This document shows positions 22,225-32,870 of a stretch of DNA of 64,000 nucleotides, piece by piece; position 1 is the first letter of the stretch; every line of letters begins with the position of its first letter. The DNA lies in contig CM055278.1 in NCBI GenBank assembly GCA_029237695.1, forward strand, positions 71,415,188 through 71,479,187. The letters are read 5' to 3'. This DNA comes from Conchocele bisecta. Lineage: Eukaryota > Mollusca > Bivalvia > Lucinida > Thyasiridae. Made by a program: the position numbers and the translations under genes. Under the pieces are notes generated by a model. That model saw only the letters and a list, made by a program, of their open reading frames with translations. It was not told the origin of the DNA and made no database searches.

Positions 22225-22450
22225 TTTTAATGTATTTGCGACCAGTGTAGTCCCAGATCAGCCTGCGCATCCGCGCAGTCTGATCGATACGCAGGCTGAT
22301 CAGGGCCTGCACTGTTCGCAATTCAGTCAATGATTATGATGTCATGCCCCTAACAAACATTAGAGGTCGTTATTAGACTGCATGGGTGTGCCCGCGATTC
22401 AGGGGCTATACTGGTCACGAATGGCATGAACTCCAGCAGTCCAGTCAGTC
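22225..22450. mobile_element. Family C foldback element, copy 3
   Basis: GCGACCAGTGTAGTCCCAGA and CAGCCTGCGCATCCGCGCAG, then an inverted CGCAGGCTGATCAGGGCCTG, ending CTATACTGGTCACGAA and CCAGTCAGTCACA. Confidence 0.75.
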
Positions 22451-22539
22451 ACAAAAATGTAACTGTTCATCCATAAATGTTGGTGAGAAAACGGAGTAGC
22501 CTGGGTTTGCTAACAGAAATGTATAAACAACGTTTAAAG

Positions 22540-22820
22540 GGGCATATCAGAATTTTTTTATAAAAATAATATAAAATATAAAAATGTTTTCATCATGGCC
22601 CTGTGCAAATGTGGTTTGATTGAAGATATATGGCGATACTAGGACTGCTGGGTTGTTTCAATTATCACCGATATCGGCTACTACATAAGTGTCATATGTT
22701 TCTTGTTGAACGAAACAAGATAGGAAATCCTGTATGATGTACGTATATGGTGAAAATAGCAACAAACCCAGCAGTCCTAGTATCATCACATATCTTCAAT
22801 TAAAAACCACTTTACACAGC
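22540..22820. mobile_element. Foldback element (single copy in window)
   Basis: TGATTGAAGATATATGGCGATACTAGGACTGC pairs with GCAGTCCTAGTATCATCACATATCTTCAATT across about 100 bases. Outer GTGTAAAGTGG-type sequence is degraded. Confidence 0.6.
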
Positions 22821-22959
22821 GTCCTGATGTAAAACATGATTTATTTGTTATAGTATTTTTGCCCGTTTAGTATGCCCGGTTTAATAGTTTATTGTTACGT
22901 GGTTTCCGTTGTTTAAACACATATGTGCAAACATATAGCGCGTGCTGTTTGCGTATGGC

Positions 22960-23065
22960 TTTAGGCAATGCTCATATCCGGGGCCGGCGTAGACAAAGTG
23001 ACCCCTTCATGACGTCACTACGCGGAAGTGACGTTCAATTGACGTTCAATGACGCGCCCCGGAAT
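22960..23065. promoter_or_regulatory. Cluster of CRE-like TGACGT motifs
   Basis: TGACGTCA at about 23009, then GTGACGTTCAATTGACGTTC and AATGACGCGCCCC. The segment is bounded by GGGGCCGGCGTAGAC and GCGCCCC, so it may be the core of a short foldback. TGACGTCA is the canonical CREB site; no adjacent gene was found. Confidence 0.3.
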
Positions 23066-23174
23066 ATGAATACCGAAAATTATCGACGTGAATGGGACGA
23101 TTCATAAAAGTACTGAAAATATGAATATAATGCTCAAGTTACATCAGTTTTTTGTTGGAAATGTAAACAATAAC

Positions 23175-23357
23175 GTTTGATCATGTCCAGCCGTGTGTGC
23201 AAACGTTTGCTGTGGCCCTCGGGAACTGTTTGAAACCGCGGTTTGGTTTCAAAACAGTTCCCTCGGGTACCCCAGCAAACGTGGCATTGGGTTCAAACAG
23301 TTCCCTCGCCCTCGGGCCACAGCAAACGTTTTGCACACGGCTGGACATGATCAAACT
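23175..23357. mobile_element. Family P foldback, near-perfect palindrome
   Basis: GTTTGATCATGTCCAGCCGT and ACGGCTGGACATGATCAAAC are exact inverses, and pairing continues through GTGTGCAAACG, TTTGCTGTGGCCCTCGGG and GGAACTGTTTGAA. A one-armed copy is at about 48618-48682. Confidence 0.85.
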
Positions 23358-23384
23358 GTATAGTACCAGCATGATGCTCTACCA

Positions 23385-23615
23385 CTTGCGCTAATTTTGT
23401 TTGCCAATATGTGTCAATGTCTTTATTCAAAAAATATACATGAATTTTTTATTATAAAAAAAAAAGCAAGCAGCTTGAATGGCTGAGCCTGAGCTGTACC
23501 CATACAATTCAAATTGCTTGATTGCGACTTTGTATTGCCAATATATGTTTTATAAACCTTGATGAGCTGGGTAGATTAACGCAGGCGGGTGTGTACTAAT
23601 ATAAAGTCAAAACAA
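23385..23615. mobile_element. Family R repeat, copy 1
   Basis: ACCACTTGCGCTAATTTTG, TGCCAATATGTGTCAATGTC, then GGCTGAGCCTGAGCTGTACC, GATGAGCTGGGTAGATTAAC and GCAGGCGGGTGTG. The same order is found at 42395-42650 and 60715-60945, with fragments near 38735 and 58790. Confidence 0.65.
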
Positions 23616-23934
23616 AATATGTCTTACTCAGGTATGAATGGCAAAATGTAGACACAACAGTATCTATTAAATGGTTGCGTGATGGCAGGCATAACGTCTA
23701 GACATATAGCAACAATGGCTCTCGCGTAAAAGTAAAGTTGTCAGATAGCAATATTTGAAAGTAAAACAGAGATCTAGAAACACCATGGCTGACTAGTACT
23801 ATTTTGAGCAATGTATTCCGTGTTTCAGCCAGTTTTCCGGGTCGTTCCCTTCATTTACACACCACCGCCTGCGCTAATCTCGTAATGTTACTTGAATATT
23901 GTGAGCTGTGCTGATACAAGCAATCACACTGATT
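23616..23934. other. No recognisable feature
   Basis: Short unique stretch between two repeats. Confidence 0.35.
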
Positions 23935-24146
23935 GCAGGGATTCCGCTGGCGATCGCCACTTTCGCAATTGGCGATAAAAATAAACAATTGGCGATACAA
24001 AATTACAATTTTCGAAAAATAAATCAAAAAAAAACACATTTTTTTTTTGTTTTTTTTTTTTCGAAAAATTGTAATTTTTTATCGCCAATTGTTTATTTTT
24101 TTTTGTTTGAAGTGGCGATTTTTTTATTTTCCCCACCGGAATCCTG
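23935..24146. mobile_element. Family L foldback element, copy 2
   Basis: GCAGGGATTCCGCTGGCGAT ... CGATTTTTTTATTTTCCCCACCGGAATCC. The long arms contain GGCGATAAAAATAAACAATT and its inverse, with a T-run centre. Confidence 0.75.
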
Positions 24147-24169
24147 TGATTGATAGCGAGTCGATATTG

Positions 24170-24243
24170 TCAGTAGAAAACCTCTTACAACTGGACATCC
24201 TGGGAGATCCCCAGGCTGTCCTGTTTGGAGAGGTTCCCTGTAC
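24170..24243. repeat. Diverged family B hairpin
   Basis: AAAACCTCTTACAACTGGAC ... CCTGGGAGATCCCCAGG ... GTCCTGTTTGGAGAGGTT. Confidence 0.65.
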
Positions 24244-24571
24244 AATGAAACTGAAGTTCGCACTCAGGATTTCGTTGGTTTTGGGTATTTTACATAGTTT
24301 TGTGCAACCACTAATGCTCAATCATTACACACGACAGAAATCGTCCATTATCTACACATTCACCGTTCCGAACTTTTGGACCCCTTTTATACTGTCAAAA
24401 TATCGTACTTGTAATTCGTGGGAGCTGACAACAATGCACCCAAACCACCAGAGTTACCAACATAATCATTAAAATACCGAACTATGAACCGTTCTTCAAG
24501 CACGTCTGGGTCATAGTGCTATGTCGGGAGTGTCTCAGAAATACAATTGACAAATTGGTGCGAGAGCAAAA

Positions 24572-24870
24572 CATGGCTGTGACTGGATAAATAAGGGCTC
24601 TTGCGGCCAGTGTAGATCCAGATCAGCCTGTGCATCCGCAATCAGTCTGATCAGGGGGATCTGCACTGTTCGCCATTCCATCACATCAATGAACACCCGT
24701 CATGCCTTTTTAACAAGGAATACATATCGTTTTCCGGCTACATGAGTGTGCTATTTGATCAGGAGCTACACTGGTCACAAATCCCACAAGCCCCATTTCT
24801 ACAGTCACAATCGTGTGTGACTGTAGAAATGGGGCGTGTGTGATTTGTGACCAGTGTAGCTCCTGATAAG
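24572..24870. mobile_element. Family C element, copy 4, plus a second partial copy
   Basis: A full foldback from CATGGCTGTGACTGGATAAA to CATTTCTACAGTCACAATCG (about 24812) is followed at once by GTGTGACTGTAGAAATGGGG and GACCAGTGTAGCTCCTGAT, a truncated copy. It ends only 27 bases from the splice donor of the exon at 24898, so it sits in that gene's first coding intron. Confidence 0.75.
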
Positions 24871-24897
24871 GACACATAAGGAAACATTTCCACTCAC

Positions 24898-25344
24898 CAG
24901 TTGTAAAAGGCGTAGTAACTGCTGCGACGTTTCCACGCAACACTGTTCACCTTTAATTCCAGTCTCGTGTTTGCGTACAAAATAATCCAACATTTGGTCT
25001 TCTTCTAAACTCGGACCTAACCTAACCTCGTCACATGCCAAACACAACTCCTCCTTATCGAGAATTTTGTTAATTTGTGCCCCGATTTTTGGCGGATGGT
25101 TGTGATGGCCAATTTCGTATTTCAAATTTGCGAAACAAACGGTAAATGTGACGATTAATATGACAAACGCAGCAACAACTATGGCACATAGTCCGTAAAA
25201 ATAACGTTTGAATTTGTTAATTTCGCCGCGGGAATAATCCTGTTCCGCTAATAAATTGTTTTGCTTCACGTTACTTTGATTGTTCCCGTTTGTGAGCAAT
25301 TTCTGACCCGCGTCCTTTTCCTGGTCGACCATTCTGTTATCCAT
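24898..25344 (-). CDS. First coding exon of a type II membrane protein with a Cys-containing stalk
   Basis: 149 codons from the ATG at 25344 to a GTGAGT splice donor immediately beyond 24898 (phase 0); the frame continues into repeat sequence, which supports an exon end there. Residues 1-47 are polar (cytosolic side), residues about 48-71 form one hydrophobic helix (core GLCAIVVAAFVILIVTFTVC) preceded by KFKR, and the rest is ectodomain. The stalk has C101 and C104 (motif CLACDEVRLGPS) and a C135-C136 pair followed by a leucine-rich stretch (QQLLRLLQL). This topology fits a type II protein; the stalk pattern is reminiscent of mollusc TNF-superfamily-like ligands, but the receptor-binding domain would lie in later exons that I could not find in the window. 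Function unproven. Confidence 0.6.
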
Positions 25345-26340
25345 GGCCTCAGGGTCTTATCTGTAGCGTACCGCTAAATACGAAATCGCAAAATGAATCC
25401 ACTCTAAATCCGAAATCGCAAAATACGATCCCTAACTGGCGAGTTGTCAACTTGGGAAATTAACACGCTGTGTGTCTGTCAACTGTCCGCACGTCGATAT
25501 GAAATAAACGCCACACTTTATCAAATGAAACAAGACGTCTGCCAATAATAAAACGAAACAACACACACTGTAGCGAAACACAAACTATCAGCCTCTGCAA
25601 CCAACACAGACCTGCTGTTACATGTGTATAAATCTAAGTTGTGTATTCAGCGAGGCCAATACACAAAGTGAGCGATCGATTCAGTTGCTCGCTGACAAGT
25701 TCTTGTTATAATCCCAGATCTATAATCCGTAAAAACATGCTAAACAAAATATATAATCGCGGAAAACCGAAGACTTGTTACGTGATTAATCTACGTGTAC
25801 TAATAACGTACAACCCAACTGCGAATTGACTACAGTGGCTAGTCAGTTCACGGGAAAACGTTCATACTGCGCGCGACAATGATCTCCGTATAATAACACA
25901 TGTGTGTAGGTTATAATATGTATTTATAACCTAATTTATGATATAATATACGCCAATTGAAACAAGTGTATACCCTGATCAGACTGCACGGTCAGGGCCT
26001 ACACTGGTTACAAAAGGTGAAGTATACATGTTCTCACAAACTCGCGCGTAATATGCTATCGTATCCTATGGTTCAGAAGCAGTCATGTGACTTTCGCTTC
26101 CAGCCAATCGATACTCGGCTAACAAATGCGCTCGGAATGTGCTACCTCAGAGAGACGACAGATAATTGGTTGTAATTATAGCGATTATTGGGATTTTGTT
26201 ATTGAATGTCAGCACTTGGCGGCCAATGTTCGCCAGGCGAGCATGCTATTTCGGGAAACTTCGACTTACATTTTCCCGAATATCTCAGAAGATAAGTGAT
26301 AAATCAGTTGTTTTATTTACATGTCACCAAATGTATATAC
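25345..26340. other. 5' flank of the membrane-protein exon; weak repeats
   Basis: A roughly 30-base duplication (CTAAATACGAAATCGCAAAA / CTAAATCCGAAATCGCAAAA) lies at 25371-25425. A family C fragment (CCTGATCAGACTGCACGGTC) is at about 25973. No clear TATA box or upstream exon was identified. Confidence 0.4.
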
Positions 26341-26661
26341 AGAATAGTAGGTTAGTGCCGTGAATGGGAAAACTATATGGCAAGCTTAGGAAACGTGATG
26401 GGCGAGGCTATCCCGTTTCCGTGCCGCGCCAGATATTATTTCCCATTCATGGCACTAACCTACTATTCTAGTTATCCCGTCAACACTACAAATAGTTTTA
26501 AAATGCTAAAAATAACCACAGCTGCATCCTCACAATCGGAGAATCGACTAGTATGACAACCGCACATATTCATACGCAGTGATTAGGTCGTATTGACAGG
26601 ATATCCAAAATATTTCACGGCATCGTGTTTCCCGGCACATACGCACTGTGTTGACGGGATA
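26341..26661. mobile_element. Family H element, copy 1
   Basis: Starts AGAATAGTAGGTTAGTGCCG with a foldback to GGCACTAACCTACTATTCTA, then TTATCCCGTCAACACTACAA, a shared body (ATATTCATACGCAGTGATTA, GGTCGTATTGACAGGATATC) and the end GTGTTGACGGGATAA. The TTATCCCGTCAACAC / GTGTTGACGGGATAA pair forms inner inverted ends. Copies at 53488 and 59908. Confidence 0.8.
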
Positions 26662-26714
26662 AAAAAACTATTTGCAAACAGTAATTTCCAATAACATCCG
26701 AAGGGAATCACATT

Positions 26715-26777
26715 TAATACACATTGTTTTAAAAGTCACTCTTTTTATTAAGAGTGACTTTAAAACAATGTGTATTT
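26715..26777. repeat. Perfect short palindrome
   Basis: ACACATTGTTTTAAAAGTCACTC and GAGTGACTTTAAAACAATGTGT pair around TTTTTATTAA; one extra A in the left arm. Confidence 0.75.
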
Positions 26778-26824
26778 ACATATATTTGTTGCGCAATTAC
26801 CATTCTGCGCAGAATTACAAGAGA

Positions 26825-27003
26825 CGATATATACAAGAGGGTGCATAGTCATTGGTGCGATGAAGCGCGGATAACCCGGAACTAGTATCATATCTCCCGA
26901 CAATGAAGCAATACGATATACAAGAGTGCATAGTCTTGGTGCGATGAAGCGCGGATAACCCGGAACTAGTAATCATATATCCCGACAATGAAGCAATAAG
27001 ATG
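26825..27003. repeat. 88-bp tandem duplication
   Basis: GCATAGTCATTGGTGCGATGAAGCGCGG ... CCGACAATGAAGCAATA occurs twice about 88 bases apart, differing by a few indels. Confidence 0.8.
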
Positions 27004-27230
27004 TTATTTCGAGAAAACTATCATGTCAGTGTATGAACATATATACATACCGCCTGCTTTAAACTTGCCCTGATTATCAACGTGTCTGAACATCTATTGG
27101 AAATGCAGGCACAGATTGGTCAACCAGCCCAATGAATCTGTCCTCATAGCTGCAACCGATACAGAGTTATTTCGAGAAAACTGATGTAGTATGAAAAAAG
27201 TGAATGGGTTTAAGGTCCCAGCAACAGCTA

Positions 27231-27503
27231 GGTCGTGTGTGGCTGTGACTGGAGAAATGGGGTGTATGGGTTGTTAATTCGAGGAAACGAATTGTTATAT
27301 AATGGGAACGAATTGTTAATTCGAGGGAACGAATTATTAAATTGAGGGAACGAATTGTCATTTCGTGGGAACGAATTGTTAATTCGAGGGAACGAATTGT
27401 TAATTCGAGGGAACGAATTGCTAAATTGAGGGAACGAATTGTTATTTCCTGGGAACGAATTAATAATAAAAAAAAAAGTCTACGTCCCCTGCGGGGCTCC
27501 GTA
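27231..27503. mobile_element. Family A element, copy 5 (right half), joined to a family C end
   Basis: GTGTGGCTGTGACTGGAGAA (family C left end, 27235-27265) changes into the right arm of family A at about 27271, which ends GCGGGGCTCCGTA. No left arm of A and no right arm of C are present, so the join marks an insertion followed by deletion, or a recombination between elements. Confidence 0.75.
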
Positions 27504-27694
27504 GTATGGTACTGACAAATAACTCGCAATGTTTCTACAGGAACAGAATAGCAAATTGTCTCCCTTGTGTATCAGTCTATAAAACGGGGAAGGTGTTTCA
27601 GATAATGATTTCAGACAGTGATTACTACTACCTGTATGTGCTTATTGCTTTATAAACCGTAAACCGCATATATCAACAACATATGAGATAGTCC

Positions 27695-28325
27695 AATGTG
27701 ATTTTGTACACAAGAACATGAGCGATTTTTCATGAAATGGATTTACAGAAACTGTGATATTTTCTGTAAATGACGTTAAAGTTGAAAAAAAAATAGGATA
27801 ATTCGCTCTGAGCAAATTATTCTATTTTTGTTTTCAAAATATTTTTCATAACAAATGCACTTACTTTTCGGTACAAAATCACACTGCTCAGCTGGCCTCG
27901 TTTGTTATACTACATGTACCATGTTTCATCATTTTATCAGCATATTTGACACCGGGAAATTATGTGTAGTCTATTTTAAATATGCTGGGATTCTGTTTAT
28001 GAAATCACCAACTACTTCACCCCATTTTATGATACATGCATGTACTTATCAATTGTGACTACGACCTGATAATTCAGACAAACCATGTGATTTTGTACCT
28101 TCGGACATCTGCGTAATTTCATTAAATACGTTTGCAAAATTTACAATATTTTTCATAAATAAAATCAAATGTTGACAAAATTTTCAGAAAACATGCGGAA
28201 TTATACTCCGACAATTGTGTGAACTTTTGACGCCATTTAAGTAAAATATTGTAAAATTGTGTAAACGTATTTTATGAAATTACGCAGAAGTCCGAAGGTA
28301 CAAAATCACATGGCGTGTCACATAT
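27695..28325. mobile_element. Family O foldback element(s), copy 1
   Basis: CCATGTGATTTTGTACCTTCGGACATCTGC at 28084 pairs with GCAGAAGTCCGAAGGTACAAAATCACATGG ending about 28315. TACGTTTGCAAAATTTACAATATTTT inside pairs with its inverse. A similar outer stretch begins at 27695. Related units at 34318, 35060 and 35560. Confidence 0.7.
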
Positions 28326-28364
28326 GAGAAAGTGTGATTATATGTGGCTGTGCCTGGAGAATGG

Positions 28365-28525
28365 AGCTTTTTGACCTTGACCTTGGGATCAGCGAGGGTT
28401 GGACGGTCGTGGATTTGACACAGCATGATAGTAGAGCCTTACAGGAATGCATGTGTGAAATATTAAGCATTTTGGATGAAGGAAATAGAAGTTATAACAT
28501 ATTTCTCTGATGTTAAGTTTAGTGA
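28365..28525. repeat. Diverged single unit of the 168-bp repeat
   Basis: TTGACCTTGACCTTGGGATC, GACGGTCGTGGATTTGACAC and GGAATGCATGTGTGAAATAT match the order in 10056-10425. Confidence 0.65.
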
Positions 28526-28616
28526 CGGACGGACGGACAGACGTACACGGACGGACGGACGGACGGTCCGTCGGACGGACGGACGGACGGACGGACGGAC
28601 TGACAACCTGACTCCA
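28526..28616. repeat. GGAC microsatellite
   Basis: (GGAC)n with interruptions; the inverted GTCCGTCGGAC in the middle gives a small hairpin. Confidence 0.85.
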
Positions 28617-28637
28617 GTATACACCCCCTCCCCCCCC

Positions 28638-28698
<61 letters not shown>

Positions 28699-28722
28699 AC
28701 CCCCCCCCCCCCCCCCCCCCTC
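28617..28722. repeat. Poly-C tract (~100 bp)
   Basis: Nearly pure C with three or four T/A interruptions. Length is likely uncertain in the assembly. The proline/glycine frames are artefacts. Confidence 0.9.
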
Positions 28723-29280
28723 ACATCAAACATTTGTATAATGGCCTTAGTCACGTCGTACGTAAAGGTTAGTTAATATTTGACTACGCGACAGTCAGAC
28801 AATTGTGGCCATACGCTATTATGACTGACATATGATATCTCTATATACACAGAGATGAATCAACCCTAATGCAGGTGCACGTTTGGATATGTGAACTGCC
28901 AACATTCACATTCGTGTATTAGTTGTATTATAACTTTTTATTATTCCACATTTTTTATGAAATAAAGTGCACGGAAGGCGGAGAATTGAATTGTGTAGAA
29001 TCCGTGACTGCTGTGGCTGGTGTAACTCCTGAGCTTCTAAACCACTCCCACTGAACCATGGACGGTCTACCTGTGCGTTACATGTATGACGGGTGTGTTA
29101 CTGGCGAACAATGCAGACAGGGGCGTCGGAACAAGTCCGGAAGATCCGGCAACTGCCGGACCAATAATTGTGACAAAACTGTTTTTATTGAAATATTTGG
29201 AATTCATATACATGTATAATAAATAATAATGTCAGGAATATTTTGTTCTGCATTGTTTCTCATTTCTCATAAATGTGTGT
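28723..29280. other. No recognisable gene
   Basis: Contains unique-looking sequence and a decayed stretch near 29100 ending in AACAATGCAGACAGGGGCGT; nothing definable. Confidence 0.35.
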
Positions 29281-29282
29281 GT

Positions 29283-29340
29283 TGTTACCACTCAGTTGAA
29301 CTGTCTCGGCGAGACGGTTCTACTGAGTGGTAACAACATA
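29283..29340. repeat. Family Y palindrome, copy 1
   Basis: GTTACCACTCAGTTGAACTG and GACGGTTCTACTGAGTGGTAAC pair around TCTCGGCGAGA. Related palindromes occur at about 59300-59360 (ACCGTCTTGTTGAGACGGT core) and partly at 5386. Confidence 0.75.
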
Positions 29341-29554
29341 AACTTTAGGTGGGTAGCGAGGGCACCCAGTAGATTCGCCGGACCAATCTTATGATGCTTC
29401 ACAGGCGCCGCTGGCAGACACTGGTCAGCCTGCGTGGATGGCATATCTGTGCCTACGCTGGTACCAAACGCCTTTTGGTCAATATTTCCAACCACGTCCG
29501 GGTGGGTCCCTTGGTTTCAGAAATTCGATACAAACGTTTTATTTACATATAGTT

Positions 29555-29805
29555 TACGACGCGTTTTACTAAACGTCGTATGACTAAGAAGTTAGTTTAA
29601 TAGTGCAAAACTACAATGTAAAACAAAGTTCGCATTAGCGGACGATTTGGGGAAATCTGTGCGGATTTGGTCAGATTTAATGACCCGACATGTAGGTGGA
29701 AACTTGTAGCATTAAGGAACCACGTTAATATGTAAAATGAATTTATATAAATCTTCGTAGGATCGTTTTGAAGTTTCACGAAGTTCAGTGAAACGGGCCC
29801 CAGCT
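29555..29805. repeat. Family G-like foldback, diverged
   Basis: Inverted ends GTTTACGACGCGTTTTACTA / CACGAAGTTCAGTGAAACGG resemble family G termini, but the interior differs. Confidence 0.4.
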
Positions 29806-30389
29806 TCACTATGATAAACTGAGAAAGTTTATAAACTGCGCTAAACAGGAAGATAATATGGATATGTCAAGTTTCAGAATTACGATCGGTTGCATCAGTG
29901 TATATCTTTTGCATCGGGTATATCTTTGATCCAGTGCTTTTAAAGGTGGGGTCCCGCACATCAGAATGTATTGTAGGGGTTATCTTGTATTGTTTCAACC
30001 ATTAGATATGTCGTTAATATACACACATATTAATTAATTGTTATTACCTGGTACACTTATCGGCATTATTTGCCTTATTTGAATGACGGATTTTAATAAG
30101 TTTGAGGTCAGGGGAGATAATCGCGTTTTCTAAAATATTAACAAAACTCATTATTTATTCAACGGAAATCCATATTTATTCGTACAAAGCATTTTCTGGT
30201 GTACACTCATTATACTTTATAAGATATCCACAGTTAAAAACATGTGAAATTGTTACATAACTATGTACCCGCTTAATTTACGTAAGGATGTATATTTACA
30301 TAATTTTAGGGCACCCACCTTTAAATCTGGTAAGTTAACAGCGGATGAGGAATAGTTAGGGGGCTGGAAAATCTTGGTCATTATTTAGG
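29806..30389. other. No recognisable feature
   Basis: AT-rich, no frame or repeat of note. Confidence 0.4.
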
Positions 30390-30815
30390 GTGCATGATCA
30401 CGTGGTTACAACAACAATGGCTGAAAGTGTTCAAAGCGCGCCCACTCCAAAGTATTATTTGATATTTTCGTTAATATGCAACGAATTTTTATGAAATAGG
30501 GCGCAGCAAACGCGTCTTCATGAGCTGCATTTTGTTGTTCCCGGGAATTCGGCACATACTTATGTCGTTTTTGCAAAGAATGGATTTCCGTGTCAGTAGA
30601 CACGGAAATCGATTCTTCGCAAAAACGACAGAAGTTTGGGCCAAAGTACCGAGACCATAAAATGCAGCTTAACAAGACGCGTTTGATGCGCCATATTTCA
30701 TCAAAATCCGGTACATAAAAAGGACACAATAACAGAATACGTACTTTGAATCGGAGGGCTTCTGGACGTTTCAGTACTTATTGTTTTTGTTATAGCCACA
30801 TGCTCATACACCTTG
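30390..30815. mobile_element. Family U foldback element, copy 2
   Basis: GGTGCATGATCACGTGGTTA ... ATGCTCATACACCTT, with the centre GGATTTCCGTGTCAGTAGACACGGAAATC forming a strong hairpin. Confidence 0.75.
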
Positions 30816-30830
30816 TTATTGACAGGTGGT

Positions 30831-31558
30831 AATTCTGACCAATCATCTCCCACATGATACCGCTCTGGGAGTATCAGTAGCCTATTTCACCAACATTGCA
30901 AAGTATACTTTTCTAGCAAAGTATACTTTGAGGGAGAAATTTTCAATTTAAAAATAAATTTATTAATTTTTATTATAATGAATTTATTACATTATCATGT
31001 GGTGAACGTTCAGTGAACCGTCCAATCGGAATGGTTCACATGGGCGGTCAGGACATGCGCACTTATATTGAGATGGGAAAGGCTCGTTATACCATGCATG
31101 TGATATGAAATGGGTTCATTAACCTAATACAACCGGTGTCATTATTTATTATATTCAAAGAAGTCAACATATGGCTGGGTGATGAACAGCATATCATATA
31201 CATTTGTACATGTATGCCTTAAGATAACATCTGTTATGTAAATGAATATATATGTATGCTTGTTCACATGTGTCACTATAATAAATGAATACTACTACGT
31301 ACTACTACTACATCACATTCAAAATGGCTGTGATAATGTAATAAATTCAGTATAATATTCTGCATACTTTTAATCATCTAAATATATGCAGTCGTTAGTT
31401 TTGTATGAAATAATGCATTTCCGGAAAAATGAATGATTACTCCCTCAAAATATACTTTGCTAGAAAAGTATACTTTGCAATGTTGGTGAAATAGGCTACA
31501 GGTTACCAGCTGATACTCCCAGAGCGGTATTATGTGGGAGATGCTGGTTGGTCAGATT
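30831..31558. mobile_element. Nested foldbacks: family D copy 4 inside another inverted repeat, itself interrupted
   Basis: Outer arms 30831-30875 and 31510-31558 are inverse copies (CGCTCTGGGAGTATCAG / CTGATACTCCCAGAGCG). Family D occupies 30876-31500. Its central hairpin is split by a roughly 320-base insert at about 30997-31320 (GTGGTGAACGTTCAGTGAAC ... CTACTACATCACATTC). Three insertion layers are therefore readable in order. Confidence 0.8.
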
Positions 31559-31627
31559 ACCCAGACATTATCATTACACCCACCATTGAAAGATACGAAG
31601 GCCGGTTAGGGTCAAATAAAATTCTAA

Positions 31628-31973
31628 AAAAATAAAATATTTCTCGCACAAACGAGAAATAAACACGTACTAACGAGAAAGTTTCTCGTACAAACGAGAA
31701 AAGAACACGTACTAACGAGAAACTTTCTCGTACAAACGAGAAACAAACACGTAGTAACGAGAAACATTTTCGTACAAACGAGAAACGAACGCGTACGAAC
31801 GAGAAACTTTCTCGTACTAACGAGAACCTTTCTCGTACAAACGAGAAACAAACACGTAGTAACGAGAAAGTTTCTCGTACGAACGTGAAACAAACTCGTA
31901 CGAACGATACACTTTCTCGTACAAACGAGAAACAAACACGTAGTAACGAGAACCTTTCTCGTACGAACGAGAA
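31628..31973. repeat. Family M 21-bp module array, block 1
   Basis: Modules of AACGAGAAA alternating with linkers such as CAAACACGTAGT and CTTTCTCGTACA; period about 21 bases. The minus-strand frame through it gives a degenerate (VRESFSL)n-like protein, a consequence of 21 = 7 codons. Confidence 0.85.
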
Positions 31974-32046
31974 ACCCCACCATTCCAAATGTTGTGGTGG
32001 GTGTATGTCCCATTTACCCCCGGTTAAGAATTTGTGAAAAAAATAA

Positions 32047-32505
32047 ACTGACGGACAGACAGACAGACGGACGGACGGACGGGACGGGACGGGACGGGTT
32101 TTGGACGGGACGGGACGGGACGGGACGGGACACACCACAGGACAGGACAGGACAGGACAGGACAGGACGGACGGACGATCGGGACGGGACGGGACGGGAC
32201 GGGACGGGACGGGACGGGACGGGACAGGACAGGACAGGACAGAGGACAGAGGACAGAGGACAGAGGACAGGAGAGGACAGGACAGGACAGGACAGGACAG
32301 GACAGGACAGGACAGGACAGGACAGGACAAGACAGACAGACAGATGGACAGGACAGGACGGACGGACGATCGGGACGGGACGGGACGGGACGGGACAGGA
32401 CAGGACAGACGGAGGACAGAGGACAGAGGACAGGACAGGACAGGACAGGACAGGACAGGACAGGACATACGGACAAGACAGACAGACAGATGGATGGACG
32501 GAAAA
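32047..32505. repeat. GGGAC / GGACA minisatellite
   Basis: Blocks of (GGGAC)n, (GGACA)n, (AGAGGAC)n and (GACGGAC)n alternate at least twice in the same order, a higher-order repeat of about 200 bases. Long frames on both strands (PVLSCPVLSC and inverse) are artefacts. Confidence 0.9.
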
Positions 32506-32529
32506 CAGGGCAGGCTGGGCCCTATAGTT

Positions 32530-32776
32530 ATCGTACAAACAAGAAAATTCTCTAACAAACGAGAAATAAACACGTACTGACGAGAAATTTTCTCGTACAG
32601 ACGAGAAACAATCTCGTACAAACGTGAAACAAACTCGTACGAACGAGAAAGTTTCTCGTACAGAAACAAACTCGTACGAACGAGAAACTTTCTCGTACTA
32701 ACGAGAAACTTTCTCGCACAAACGAGAAATAAACTCGCATTAACGAGAAACATTCTCGTACAAACGAGAAATAAAC
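32530..32776. repeat. Family M module array, block 2
   Basis: Same orientation as block 1. Together with 32485-32529 it is an inverse copy of block 3 (33282-33637). Confidence 0.85.
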
Positions 32777-32782
32777 TCATAG

Positions 32783-32870
32783 AATTCTAATAAGACGGAT
32801 AGAACTTAGAATGTCATCAGCAAGCAAGCATCAAGCCTAATAAAATTATGGCGGATATTACCTTCCATAC
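32783..32870. repeat. Family I repeat, inverted copy
   Basis: GAATTCTAATAAGACGGATA, TGTCATCAGCAAGCAAGCAT and ATTATGGCGGATATTACCTT. Confidence 0.7.

Noticed and set aside
21919..22230. 103-codon plus frame and 89-codon minus frame at the same place
   Set aside because: Considered as a possible later exon of the type II membrane protein; no convincing domain pattern or splice sites, and it neighbours a family C element.
24047..24472. 141-codon plus-strand frame
   Set aside because: First half is family L and family B sequence; the rest shows no domain.
28389..28772. Poly-proline / poly-glycine frames
   Set aside because: Caused by the poly-C tract and GGAC microsatellite.
31557..32780. 407-codon minus-strand frame rich in VRESFSFVR and PVLSCP repeats
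   Set aside because: It spans two module arrays and a GGGAC minisatellite; periods of 21 and 5 bases keep the frame open. No non-repeat protein sequence inside.
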